Assembly: GCF_029369745.1 (NCBI RefSeq)
Contig: NZ_CP120210.1
Span: 6,758,001-6,822,000 of the forward strand
Source: Amycolatopsis sp. QT-25
GTDB lineage: Bacteria; Actinomycetota; Actinomycetes; Mycobacteriales; Pseudonocardiaceae
Reading direction: 5' to 3'
DNA: 64,000 nucleotides
Shown here: piece by piece, positions 43,275-51,029 of the stretch
Position numbering within the stretch: position 1 is the first letter of the stretch
Layout: the number at the start of each line of letters is the position of its first letter
The notes under the pieces: model-generated
Database searches by the model: none
What the model was told of the DNA's origin: nothing
Seen by the model: only the letters and a program-made list of their open reading frames with translations
Made by a program: the position numbers and the translations under genes

Positions 43275-43765
43275 CGCGTTCCCGCCCTCTCCGGAGTGGC
43301 GACGACCTCGGCCAACTTGTCGAAGCCCTGGCCGACGCCGCTCTCCATCCCGGATTCGAGCATTGCGTCCCGAACTCGCTTCGAGGCGTACCGCACGACC
43401 TGGGTCAGCGTGGTGACCTCGCCATGTTCGGCCAACGTCAGCGTCGCCAAGGCCTGTCCTTCCGAGGCATCGCAATCCTCGTTCGTCTCCAGGGAGACGA
43501 ACCTTTCCGGACGGTCGATCTCCTGGTAGACACCCTGCAGCAACATCTCTGTCCCGCCGTGGTGACGCAGCCGGTAGCGCCACCTTCCGCCTACTCGCAG
43601 GTCGATCTCGCATTCGACGACCTCCCAGTCGCGCGGGCCGAACCAGCGGCGCACCAATTCCGGTTTGGTCCACGCGTCGAACACCAACGCCCTCGGCGCG
43701 TCGAAGGACCTCGTCATGACGATCTCGAGATCGCCGGATTTCGTCACGCTGAGAGTGCGTCCCAT
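43271..43765 (-). CDS. SRPBCC/AHSA1-family protein
   Basis: 164 residues from the ATG at 43765 (AAAGGA upstream). Activator-of-Hsp90 ATPase-like START fold: MTRSFDAPRALVFDAWTKPE, LVRRWFGPRDW, GGRWRYRLRHHGG and the C-terminal helix GMESGVGQGFDKLAEV. These proteins bind small hydrophobic ligands and are routinely found after an ArsR regulator, as here (29 bases). Upstream in-frame sequence to 43939 overlaps the regulator and is not part of the gene. Confidence 0.88.
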   Translation of the reverse strand: MGRTLSVTKSGDLEIVMTRSFDAPRALVFDAWTKPELVRRWFGPRDWEVVECEIDLRVGGRWRYRLRHHGGTEMLLQGVYQEIDRPERFVSLETNEDCDASEGQALATLTLAEHGEVTTLTQVVRYASKRVRDAMLESGMESGVGQGFDKLAEVVATPERAGTR

Positions 43766-43794
43766 CGTGCTGTTCCTTTCCGCTCGTGCGGTGG

Positions 43795-44145
43795 TCAATC
43801 GGTCTCTTCCCGGCGCTCCGGGTGCTTCATTTCTTCGTCCAGGACGAGGTCCAGCTGCAAGAAGGTTTCGTCCCAGTAGCGGCGGTAACCGCCGAGCCAC
43901 TCGTTCGCGTTCTTCAGCGGTTGAGCCACCAACCGGCAAGGGCGACGCTGCGCATCACGCCCCCTTGCCACCAATCCAGCCCGCTCCAGCACTTTCAGAT
44001 GCTTGGAAATGGCGGGCTGGCTCATCGCGAACGGCTCGGCCAACTCCGTCACCGTGGCCTCACCGTGGGCGAGCCGCGCGAGGATCGCGCGGCGGGTGGG
44101 ATCGGCGAGAGCCGCGAAGGTGACATCGAGCAGATCTTGTGTCAC
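43795..44145 (-). CDS. ArsR-family regulator of the SRPBCC operon
   Basis: 116 residues from the GTG at 44145. Winged helix with LDVTFAALADPTRRAILARL, GEATVTELAEPFAMSQPAIS and KHLKVLERAGLVARG. No metal-binding Cys pair is seen, so it is the SdpR-like non-metal type that pairs with AHSA1 proteins. First gene of a three-gene operon with the SRPBCC and DinB-like genes. A likely operator lies 100 bases upstream. Confidence 0.9.
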   Translation of the reverse strand: MTQDLLDVTFAALADPTRRAILARLAHGEATVTELAEPFAMSQPAISKHLKVLERAGLVARGRDAQRRPCRLVAQPLKNANEWLGGYRRYWDETFLQLDLVLDEEMKHPERREETD

Positions 44146-44244
44146 GGTCGCCCGCCTTCCGTTTGTGGTTCGAGCTGTTCTCACGAGTTCCGGTTCTCAC
44201 GATCCGCGTCGTCAGCAGCCGTCGCTGGATAACCTTGCGGTTTC

Positions 44245-44260
44245 ATAACCATGTGGTAAT
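44245..44260. promoter_or_regulatory. candidate ArsR operator
   Basis: ATAACCATGTGGTAAT is an imperfect dyad (ACCA/TGGT) of low GC content in the gap between arsR and the divergent glycosidase gene. I recall similar ATAACCA-N2-TGGTTAT boxes upstream of ArsR-SRPBCC operons. Confidence 0.45.
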
Positions 44261-44434
44261 CTACGGCGGAGCAGATCGAGTTGTCAAGGCCGAACACCGG
44301 CTTGAAGAGGGAGAACACGAAACAGGAGGGAGGTGGGACCGAGCCGGTCTCGCACCAAAGGACACGCGAGCGCGTACGAAAGGGCAACTGGGGTTACCGT
44401 CGACACCGGCATGGACGACGAACGAAACGAGCCG

Positions 44435-45652
44435 ATGAACTCCGGGCGACCGAAGACGACGAAGCGGTGGGCGGCCGTCATCCTGGGCACGACCGCCGTT
44501 CTCCTCACCAGCGTGCAGTGCGGTACGACGAACGACCGGGCCGGATCGGCACAGCCGGCGGGCACGACACCTCCGCCGAGCAGCAGCCTCACTTCGAACC
44601 CGTCCACCTCCGGTGAGCCCGCGCCCTCGCCGTCACCGAGGGCGGAGCAGGCACCTGCTCCTGGCTGCGAAGCCGTCGCCGCCGGGATGAGCCCCCGGCA
44701 GCGGCTGGCCCAGCTGATGGTGGTCGGCGTGAACGCCGGTGACCCGCAGGCGGCGGTGAAGCTGGTGCGCGATCAGCAGATCGGGGGGATCTTCCTCGGT
44801 GGCAACGAGACGGCCTTGTTGCAGAACGGTGCGCTGGACGAGGTCCAACGCGCCGCGAAGGTCCCGGTATCGGTGGCGATCGACGAGGAAGGCGGTCGTG
44901 TTCAGCGGATCGACGCCCTCGACGGCACCATGCCCAGTGCCCGGAAGATGGCCTCGACCCTGACGCCGGAGCAGGTGCGGAAGAAGGCGGCCGAGCGAGG
45001 ACGGCAGATGCGGGCTCGTGGCGTCACCGTCGACTACGCGCCCGATGCCGACATCACCGATCAGCCGGACCGCGACATCGTCGGTGACCGGTCGTTCGGC
45101 TCGGATCCGGAGGTCGCGCGCAAGTACGTCCTGGCGTTCGCCCAGGGCCTGAGGGATGCCGGAGTGCAGCCGGTGCTGAAGCACTTCCCCGGACACGGGC
45201 ACGCCAGCGGGGACTCCCACAAGGGGCTCGTGCGGACACCGCCACTGGCTTCGCTTCGCAAGGTCGACCTGGTGCCGTACCGTGACATCAGCGAGTACGG
45301 CGAGATCGGCGTCATGGTCGGGCATCTGGATGTGCCCGACCTGACCGGCGGCATACCGTCGACCCTGTCGGCGCCGGCGTATCGGTTGCTGCGAAGGGAT
45401 TACGCGTTCAACGGTCCGGTGATCACGGATGATCTCGGGGCGATGAAGGCGATCACGTCGCAGTACCCGTTGCAGACGGCTGTACTCAAGGCCTTGCAGG
45501 CCGGGGCGGATCAGGCGTTGTGGTCTTCCGGTGGCAACGTCGGGACGGTGCTGGCAACGTTGGAGCAAGCGCTTGCGTCCGGCGAGCTCCCGGCCGCCCG
45601 GGTCGACGAGGCAGTGGTCCGCGTGCTGGCGGCGAAACACGCCTGCGGCTGA
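44435..45652 (+). CDS. exported glycoside hydrolase family 3 beta-N-acetylhexosaminidase (NagZ/LpqI-like)
   Basis: About 405 residues. A membrane segment (WAAVILGTTAVLLTSVQC) and a Ser/Thr/Pro linker precede a GH3 domain. NagZ hallmarks are AIDEEGGRVQRI, KHFPGHGHASGDSH with the mobile-loop His-Asp pair, VMVGHLDVP and ITDDLGAM with the presumed nucleophile Asp. It would trim GlcNAc from muropeptides outside the membrane. The lipobox is imperfect (SVQC, Gln at -1), so lipidation as for mycobacterial LpqI is unsure. The ATG at 44435 is preferred; an in-frame ATG at 44411 gives eight more residues. Confidence 0.88.
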   Translation: MNSGRPKTTKRWAAVILGTTAVLLTSVQCGTTNDRAGSAQPAGTTPPPSSSLTSNPSTSGEPAPSPSPRAEQAPAPGCEAVAAGMSPRQRLAQLMVVGVNAGDPQAAVKLVRDQQIGGIFLGGNETALLQNGALDEVQRAAKVPVSVAIDEEGGRVQRIDALDGTMPSARKMASTLTPEQVRKKAAERGRQMRARGVTVDYAPDADITDQPDRDIVGDRSFGSDPEVARKYVLAFAQGLRDAGVQPVLKHFPGHGHASGDSHKGLVRTPPLASLRKVDLVPYRDISEYGEIGVMVGHLDVPDLTGGIPSTLSAPAYRLLRRDYAFNGPVITDDLGAMKAITSQYPLQTAVLKALQAGADQALWSSGGNVGTVLATLEQALASGELPAARVDEAVVRVLAAKHACG

Positions 45653-45796
45653 TCGACCCCAGTCCACGGGGCGATCAGGCCGGTTCACCCGGCGGATGAT
45701 GTGAGGCGGCCCGAAAACACCATCCTGACCAGGTCGTGTCAGGGATACCCTGAGCACCGCCCTGCCGCTCGACCAAAGAGGATCGCGCGCCTGGTT

Positions 45797-46813
45797 CCAC
45801 CAAGTCCCTACGCCGTCTCGCGCTGACGGCCGCCGCCGTTGCCAGACCCAGCCTCCTCGCCGCGCCAGAAGCGTCAGCCGCGCCAATGGCCCCGGCCGCG
45901 CCAGTGACGTGAGCCGCGCCAGTGACGTGAGCCGCGCCAGTGGCGATGGATCATCCGGTGCGGACTATCGGTTGTCACCGGAGCCGCCGGGGAGACATCA
46001 CTGCGGATGGTGAAGTCCAGGGCTGGCCCGCGAGTACACGGTGCATGTTCCGGCGCGATACCGGCCCTCGCGGCCGTACCCGCTGGTGCCGTCGATCCAT
46101 GGCCATAAACGGACGTCGAAATATGAAGATGAGCTGTCCGGTTTTTCGGGTATGACGCAATTTCGTCTACCCGCAAGGATTTCCGGGGACTGACGGTGAG
46201 TCCACATGGACGGGCGCGCCGTAGTCCGCGGCCGTTGACGACGTGCTCTTCACCAGCGATCTGCTGAACACGCTCCAGCGGGAACTGTGTCGACTCCCGC
46301 CGGATCTACGCGACGGGCAAGTCGAACGGCGGTGGTTTCGTCGGCGTCCTCACCTGCCGGATGCCAGGCCGGAGCGCAGCGTTCGCCCTGGCCCCCGAGC
46401 GTTCCATCCACAAGGTGGCGAAAGCCACCTGGCACGTTCCCGCTCGATCCTCGATTTCCACGGAACGGCCGACGCGACGATCCCCTACACCGGGGAAGCC
46501 TGCCAAGGGGCCCGCCGACGCTGCGGTGCTGGTTCTCCGCGTGGTCCGACCGAAAAGGCTGCTTCCCGAACCCGATTCAGCACTCACCGCGGACCGATGT
46601 CACCGTCCGGCGCCGGCCAGGTCGCTCACTCCAGCACTACCGGATCGAAGGCGCCGGACATGTTCGGCGGAGCACGGCACCGAACAACGACTCCTCCACT
46701 CCGACCGTCATCGACGCCACGCCGGTCGTCTGGAACCTCATTCTCTTGCGCCATCCGCGTCAGAACTCGTCGATTTCCTTGCCGGATCCCTGCACCGGCG
46801 CTACGGTCGAATG
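45797..46813 (+). pseudogene. decayed LpqC-like esterase (PHB depolymerase/feruloyl esterase family)
   Basis: Remains are readable in several frames in correct order. A signal peptide TKSLRRLALTAAAVARPSLL begins near 45810. REYTVHVPARYRPSRPYPLV and SIHGHKR follow from 46029. VYPQGFPGTDGESTWTGAP is then broken by TAG. VDDVLFTSDLLNTLQREL shifts frame before DSRRIYATGKSNGGGFVGV, which holds the nucleophile Ser. SILDFHGTADATIPYTG (the Asp region) is in another frame. HYRIEGAGHV (the His) and STPTVIDATPVVWNLIL are in a third. At least four frame changes and two stops make it non-functional. An 18-bp repeat sits just after the signal peptide. Confidence 0.85.
45860..45949 (+). repeat. five tandem copies of an 18-bp unit
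   Basis: Units start at 45860, 45878, 45896, 45914 and 45932, each opening CCGCGCCA. Copies three and four are identical (CCGCGCCAGTGACGTGAG). They expand the Ala/Pro stretch after the broken esterase signal peptide, and the TGA inside copies three and four ends that frame. Confidence 0.85.
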
Positions 46814-46867
46814 ACCGGATGACCAGTTTCACGAATCTGGTCACAAAGTCAGGCACTGGGAGCGCAC

Positions 46868-47572
46868 GTGGCAGAACGTCCGGACCGCACCGTCGGCCGC
46901 GCCGACCGCATCCTCGACGCGGCCGGCGTCCTGCTGTCGCGGCTGGGCTATCGCAAGGTGACCATCGAGGACATCGCGAGCCAGGCGGGCATCGGGAAGG
47001 GCACGATCTACCTGCATTGGCCCACCAAGGAAACCCTCTTTCACGCGTTGCTCCTGCGTGAATCCCTCCGAGCCGCCGAGGCCATTCTCGATCGGCTGGA
47101 AGAAGATCCGGCGGAAGTCGTCCCGCATCGGTTCCACCGGGCCGTTTTCCTGTACACCCAGCGAAATCCTCTGCTCGGCGCGCTCATCACCGACAACACC
47201 GAGATGTTGGGCAGGCTGAAGAAACATCCCTTGCAGGATCAGGACACGGTCGTGACCGATCGGTACCTGAAGACGATGACCGACCGGGGCCTGCTGCGCG
47301 ACGACATCCCGAACCTGCTCTTTTCCCTCCGCGCCTCGGCGCTGGGGTTCTACCTGATGGACAACTTCACCACCGACGGCACCGGCCTCACCTCCGACGA
47401 GAAGGCCGACGCTCTCGCGCACATCATCCGGACGGCGTTCGAGCCGCCGGAGCCACCGTCCACGGCTGATGTGGCCACCACCGCGGCCGAAGTGATCCAG
47501 GCGTTCCGGGAGCTGATCTCGTCCTATCGCGCCTGGATCTACCGGAAGGACGGTGCCGGGGAGCCCGCTTGA
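46868..47572 (+). CDS. TetR-family regulator next to a cytochrome P450
   Basis: 234 residues from a GTG with GGGAG upstream. N-terminal helix-turn-helix: ADRILDAAGVLLSRLGYRKV, TIEDIASQAGIGKGTIYLHW, PTKETLFHALL. The rest is an all-helical ligand domain. It is 37 bases upstream of the P450 gene on the same strand, so the two are one operon and the regulator probably responds to the P450 substrate. Confidence 0.92.
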   Translation: MAERPDRTVGRADRILDAAGVLLSRLGYRKVTIEDIASQAGIGKGTIYLHWPTKETLFHALLLRESLRAAEAILDRLEEDPAEVVPHRFHRAVFLYTQRNPLLGALITDNTEMLGRLKKHPLQDQDTVVTDRYLKTMTDRGLLRDDIPNLLFSLRASALGFYLMDNFTTDGTGLTSDEKADALAHIIRTAFEPPEPPSTADVATTAAEVIQAFRELISSYRAWIYRKDGAGEPA

Positions 47573-47609
47573 TCCGAGCTCCTCCACCACGAGAAGAAGG
47601 GGGCAAGCC

Positions 47610-48815
47610 ATGACCACGATCGCCGAAACCTGGGGAGTCGACGAAGGCCAGTTCTGGCTTCGAGGCGAATTCCCGGCCGACCCGGTCCGGTTCGACGCCG
47701 AGACGGGCATGTGGAATGTCCACGGCCATGCCGAGGCGTTGGAGACCCTGAGTGATCCCAAGGTGTTCTCCTCCGACACCGCCCGGCTGATCCCGAAGGA
47801 GATCGCACCGGACAAGGACCTGTTCGTCGAGGGCAACCTGCTCCAGATGGACCCGCCGGATCACAAGAAGCTGCGCACGCTGGTGAGTCACGCCTTCACA
47901 CCGAAAGTCGTCGCGAATCTCGAACCGCGGATCGCCGCGTTGACGAACGAACTCCTCGACGCGGTCGACGGCGCGGACTCGATGGAACTGGTGACGCATC
48001 TGGCTTATCCGCTGCCGGTGATCGTCATCGCCGAACTGCTCGGCATCCCGGCGAGCGATCGCAACCTGTTCAAGGAATGGGTCGACACGATGCTGCGGAA
48101 CAGTCAGCAGCGATCGCTGATCAAGCAGACCGAGGCGGACAAGAAGGCCTCCGAGGAAACGGCGGAGCAGCTGAAGAACCTCGTGAACTACCTTGCCGAA
48201 CACGTCGAAGACCGACGGCGGAACCCGCGCGAGGACCTGCTGACCAAACTCGTCGAAGCCGAAGTGGACGGCACGAGACTCACGCAGAACGAGGTCGTCA
48301 ACTTCGCCAACGTGCTGCTGCTCGCCGGGCACATCACCACCACGATGTTGCTCGGAAACACGGTGCTGTGCCTGGATTCCCATCCGGCCGAGTACCGGCG
48401 CGTCCGAGAAGACCGGGCGCTGTTGCCCGCCACCATCGAGGAATCGCTGCGTTTCCTCAGCCCGTTCGCCCTCGTCGCCCGCGCCACGACGACCGAGGTC
48501 GAACTGGGCGGAAAGACGGTCCCGGCGGACAGCATGCTCGCTGTCTGGGTCGCGGCGGCGAACCGGGATCCGCGCACGTTCAAGGATCCGGGCACCTTCG
48601 ATCCGGCAAGGGCGCACAACCCGCATCTGGCCTTCGGCCGCGGAATCCATTTCTGCATCGGTGCCCCGCTCGCCCGGCTGGAAGGCAAGACCGCGCTCAC
48701 CATCCTGCTGGACCGGTTCCCCGCTCTGCGTACCGATCCGGCCGTTCCGCCGTCGTTCATCCCCAGCCCGAACATGACCGGCGTGAACGAACTCCAGCTG
48801 TTGCTGAAGCCCTAG
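47610..48815 (+). CDS. cytochrome P450 (CYP107-like)
   Basis: 401 residues from the ATG at 47610 (AGAAGGGGG upstream). The haem ligand is C349 in FGRGIHFCIGAPLARLEG; the ExxR motif is in TIEESLRF. The I-helix reads LLLAGHITTT (residues 236-245), with Ile242 where most bacterial P450s have Glu or Asp before the Thr. Soluble, no membrane anchor. No ferredoxin gene is adjacent, so redox partners come from elsewhere. Its stop shares CTAG with the convergent phosphatase gene. Confidence 0.93.
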   Translation: MTTIAETWGVDEGQFWLRGEFPADPVRFDAETGMWNVHGHAEALETLSDPKVFSSDTARLIPKEIAPDKDLFVEGNLLQMDPPDHKKLRTLVSHAFTPKVVANLEPRIAALTNELLDAVDGADSMELVTHLAYPLPVIVIAELLGIPASDRNLFKEWVDTMLRNSQQRSLIKQTEADKKASEETAEQLKNLVNYLAEHVEDRRRNPREDLLTKLVEAEVDGTRLTQNEVVNFANVLLLAGHITTTMLLGNTVLCLDSHPAEYRRVREDRALLPATIEESLRFLSPFALVARATTTEVELGGKTVPADSMLAVWVAAANRDPRTFKDPGTFDPARAHNPHLAFGRGIHFCIGAPLARLEGKTALTILLDRFPALRTDPAVPPSFIPSPNMTGVNELQLLLKP

Positions 48816-49453
48816 CGGCCGGCGAATCGGGAGGCGAGTGGCACCACCACTCGCGGGATCCGCTTTCCGGAGGTGTACCGCAGTTCGGTGATGTTTCCGT
48901 TCGGCACCTGGTAGGTGTCGGCGAACGTCCGGAACCCGCGCATGGCCTCGCTGTCCGGGGTGGTGATCCCGGTCAGCAGTGACCACATGACCGCTCGGAT
49001 GAAAAGGCCGTGCGTGAAGACGGCGATCGGTCCGGGTTCCCGTTCTCCCAACCGCGCCAGGAAGTCCTGGGTCCGGGCGTAGAGGGTCGCGAAGGATTCC
49101 GCGCCGTTCACCGCGTGGTGGGGATCGGCCCGAGCCCAGTAGGCCTCGGTGTACGGCTTACGGGTGGCGGTAGTGGTGACCTGTCCATGGAGTTCGCCGA
49201 GGAAGGTGAACTCCTGGACAGGCCACTCCTCGAGCTCCGCGCCGGGGAACCGCTCGATCGTCGGCTCGGCGGTCTGCCGCGCCCGTACGAACGGCGACGT
49301 CACGATCAACCGAGGCGGTTCGGCCAGCGAATCCGCGATTTCGACGGCTTGCCGCCTGCCGAGATCGGTCAGTACCGAAGCCCCCGGTTCCCCGCCGGCA
49401 AGACCCGCGTTGGACTCGCTTTCACCATGCCTGATCAGCCACACCCTTGCCAC
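48812..49453 (-). CDS. histidine phosphatase family protein
   Basis: 213 residues from a GTG with AGGAGG upstream. The phosphoglycerate-mutase-like signature WLIRHGESESNAG is at residues 5-17 (phospho-acceptor His in RHGE). RLIVTSPFVRARQTAEPT supplies the second Arg, and VFTHGLFIRAVMW the second His. Small-molecule or sugar-phosphate phosphatase; substrate unknown. The stop codons of this gene and the P450 gene are both read from the palindrome CTAG at 48812-48815. Confidence 0.9.
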   Translation of the reverse strand: MARVWLIRHGESESNAGLAGGEPGASVLTDLGRRQAVEIADSLAEPPRLIVTSPFVRARQTAEPTIERFPGAELEEWPVQEFTFLGELHGQVTTTATRKPYTEAYWARADPHHAVNGAESFATLYARTQDFLARLGEREPGPIAVFTHGLFIRAVMWSLLTGITTPDSEAMRGFRTFADTYQVPNGNITELRYTSGKRIPRVVVPLASRFAGR

Positions 49454-49550
49454 GATCGCCTCCTAGACCCCGTGTGCCCACGACGATCGCACCGAGCGGA
49501 GTTGATCGCGACTTCCAGAATGCCGTAATCGCGACGGAAATGGCGCGGTT

Positions 49551-50348
49551 TCAGCGGTCGAACTGCCCCGGCGCGCGTCCCTCGCCCGCGGGGCCGCGGT
49601 ACGCCTGCGCGATGTCCAGCCAGTGGTCCGCCAGCGCACCTTCGGCACGGAGGTCGAGGTCGTCGCGATGACGGCGCCGCGTGACGAGGAGACAGAAGTC
49701 CTCCGCGCTCCCGGTGATCCGCTGCCGCGAGTCCTCGGGTCCGAACGTCCACAACCGACCGGACGGCGAGGTGATCTCGAACCGGAACTCCTCCTCCGGC
49801 GGGGTGAGGCCTCGGGCCTCGTAGCCGAAGTCCCGCACCCGGACGGCGAAGCCGACGAGGTACGCGAGCCGGTCCGTCCGCTCCGGACGCACGCCCAGCG
49901 CGTCCGCGACGTCCTGCCCGTGGGCGAACAGTTCCATCATCCCGGCGCAGGCGAGGATCGCCGGCGGCAGCGGATTGACCAGCCACGGTACGACCTGGTC
50001 CGCCGGGACCGCGGCGAGTGCCTTGATGCCGGCGTCGCGTTCGGCGCGCCAGCGGCTGAGCAGGACCTCGTTGGGGTCACCGAGATAGTCGTCGAGGGCC
50101 GCGTTGACGGCGGCGTCGAATCCGCGCGCCATCGAGCTCTCCATGACTTCGGCGAACTTCTGCGGCTCGCCCGCGGACAGCCCGGCGATCTTGAAGATGA
50201 AGGAGAGATGGGCGATCTGGTGTTTGACCGACCAGCCCGCCGCGGGTGTCGGCAGTTCCCATCCCGCGTCGTCCAGGCCGGCCACCAGGGCGTCGACCTG
50301 TTCGCCCTCCGTGGTGAGGTCCTTGATCACGTTCCGGAAGTCAGTCAC
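49551..50348 (-). CDS. TIGR03084-like DinB/maleylpyruvate-isomerase-fold protein
   Basis: 265 residues from the GTG at 50348 (GAGAGGA upstream); the frame stays open much further but that part overlaps the divergent merR promoter. The N-terminal metal-binding four-helix domain includes WSVKHQIAHLSFIFKIA with its His and MMELFAHGQDVADALG with the second His. A C-terminal domain has EFRFEITSPSGRLWTFGPED and GSAEDFCLLVTRRRH. Probably a mycothiol-linked enzyme by fold; reaction unknown. Confidence 0.85.
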   Translation of the reverse strand: MTDFRNVIKDLTTEGEQVDALVAGLDDAGWELPTPAAGWSVKHQIAHLSFIFKIAGLSAGEPQKFAEVMESSMARGFDAAVNAALDDYLGDPNEVLLSRWRAERDAGIKALAAVPADQVVPWLVNPLPPAILACAGMMELFAHGQDVADALGVRPERTDRLAYLVGFAVRVRDFGYEARGLTPPEEEFRFEITSPSGRLWTFGPEDSRQRITGSAEDFCLLVTRRRHRDDLDLRAEGALADHWLDIAQAYRGPAGEGRAPGQFDR

Positions 50349-50439
50349 CGTGCCGTCCTCTCGCCGTTTCCACCCTCTCGAATGATGCGGACGCGCGGAA
50401 CCGTCGTCTTCTCCTGATGAGCCCGGTCGAATTTCGAGC

Positions 50440-50471
50440 TTGATTCTGGAGCCGGGTCCAAGTTCTACCCT
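50440..50471 (+). promoter_or_regulatory. MerR-type autoregulated promoter
   Basis: TTGATT (50440-50445), then a 19-20 base spacer holding the dyad TGGAGCCGGGTCCA, then CTACCCT as -10. The predicted start of transcription falls at or next to the merR ATG at 50478, so the message may be leaderless. Over-spacing with a central dyad is the MerR signature. Confidence 0.6.
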
Positions 50472-50477
50472 CGAGTC

Positions 50478-50924
50478 ATGCGAACCGAAGCGACGACGGC
50501 GCTGACGGCGTTGACCATGTCCCAGGTGACCGCCCGCGCCGGGGTGCGGCCGGACACCGTGCGCTACTACGAGCGCATCGGCCTTCTGCCCGCCCCGGCG
50601 CGGACGACCGGGGCGCATCGGCGCTACGACGAGAACGTCATCGACAGGCTGCGGTTCATCCGCGGCACCCAGCGGCTCGGGCTGACACTGACGGAGATCG
50701 GTGACCTGCTGAGCGTGCGCGACACCGGGGTCTGCCCGTGTGAACCCGCCGAAACCATGCTGGAACGCCATGTCGCCGAGATCGAAGCGGAGATGACGCG
50801 GCTCGGCGAACTGCGCGCCGAGCTCACTTCCATGCTGTCCGGGATGTCCGGCGACAAGTGCGCCGATCCGCTTCCCGGCGCCTGGTGCCCGCCTGACCGC
50901 GAACCCGAAAGAGGAGGTGGATGA
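50478..50924 (+). CDS. MerR-family metal-type regulator
   Basis: 148 residues. Winged helix TMSQVTARAGVRPDTVRYYE, then RIGLLPAPARTTGAHRRYDE. A long dimerisation helix contains VCPCEPAETMLERHVAEIEA, and the C-terminal loop has KCADPLPGAWCPP. The Cys placement (CPC, then C and C near the end) matches MerR sensors of metals such as zinc or mercury better than redox types; the metal itself cannot be named. Its last codons contain AGGAGG, and the stop overlaps the start of a downstream micropeptide, so the two are translated together. Confidence 0.88.
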   Translation: MRTEATTALTALTMSQVTARAGVRPDTVRYYERIGLLPAPARTTGAHRRYDENVIDRLRFIRGTQRLGLTLTEIGDLLSVRDTGVCPCEPAETMLERHVAEIEAEMTRLGELRAELTSMLSGMSGDKCADPLPGAWCPPDREPERGGG

Positions 50925-50977
50925 TGCGTAACGACGATTGGTGCGACTGCGACTGTAGCGGCACCGGCTGCTGCTGA
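50924..50977 (+). CDS. 17-residue Cys-rich peptide coupled to the metal-type MerR gene
   Basis: Peptide MRNDDWCDCDCSGTGCC: five Cys among 17 residues in a CxCxC pattern followed by a CC end, plus acidic residues. AGGAGG at 50912-50917 sits six bases before this ATG; another ATG three bases earlier (50921) overlaps the merR stop as ATGA. Tandem hairpins begin directly after its TGA, so it is the last gene of a two-gene message. Metallothionein-like metal buffering or a metal-responsive leader are the obvious ideas; both are inference. Too short for gene finders. Confidence 0.65.
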   Translation: MRNDDWCDCDCSGTGCC

Positions 50978-51019
50978 CCCGCTTCGGCGGGCCGGCCGGG
51001 CTTGACGTCACCCGGCCGG
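50978..51019. terminator. tandem hairpins after the micropeptide
   Basis: CCCGC-TTCG-GCGGG (50978-50991), a stable UUCG tetraloop, is followed at once by CCGGCCGGG / CCCGGCCGG around a ten-base loop (50992-51019). It ends the merR message and can also serve the convergent dehydrogenase gene. Confidence 0.8.
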
Positions 51020-51029
51020 TCATCCGAGG

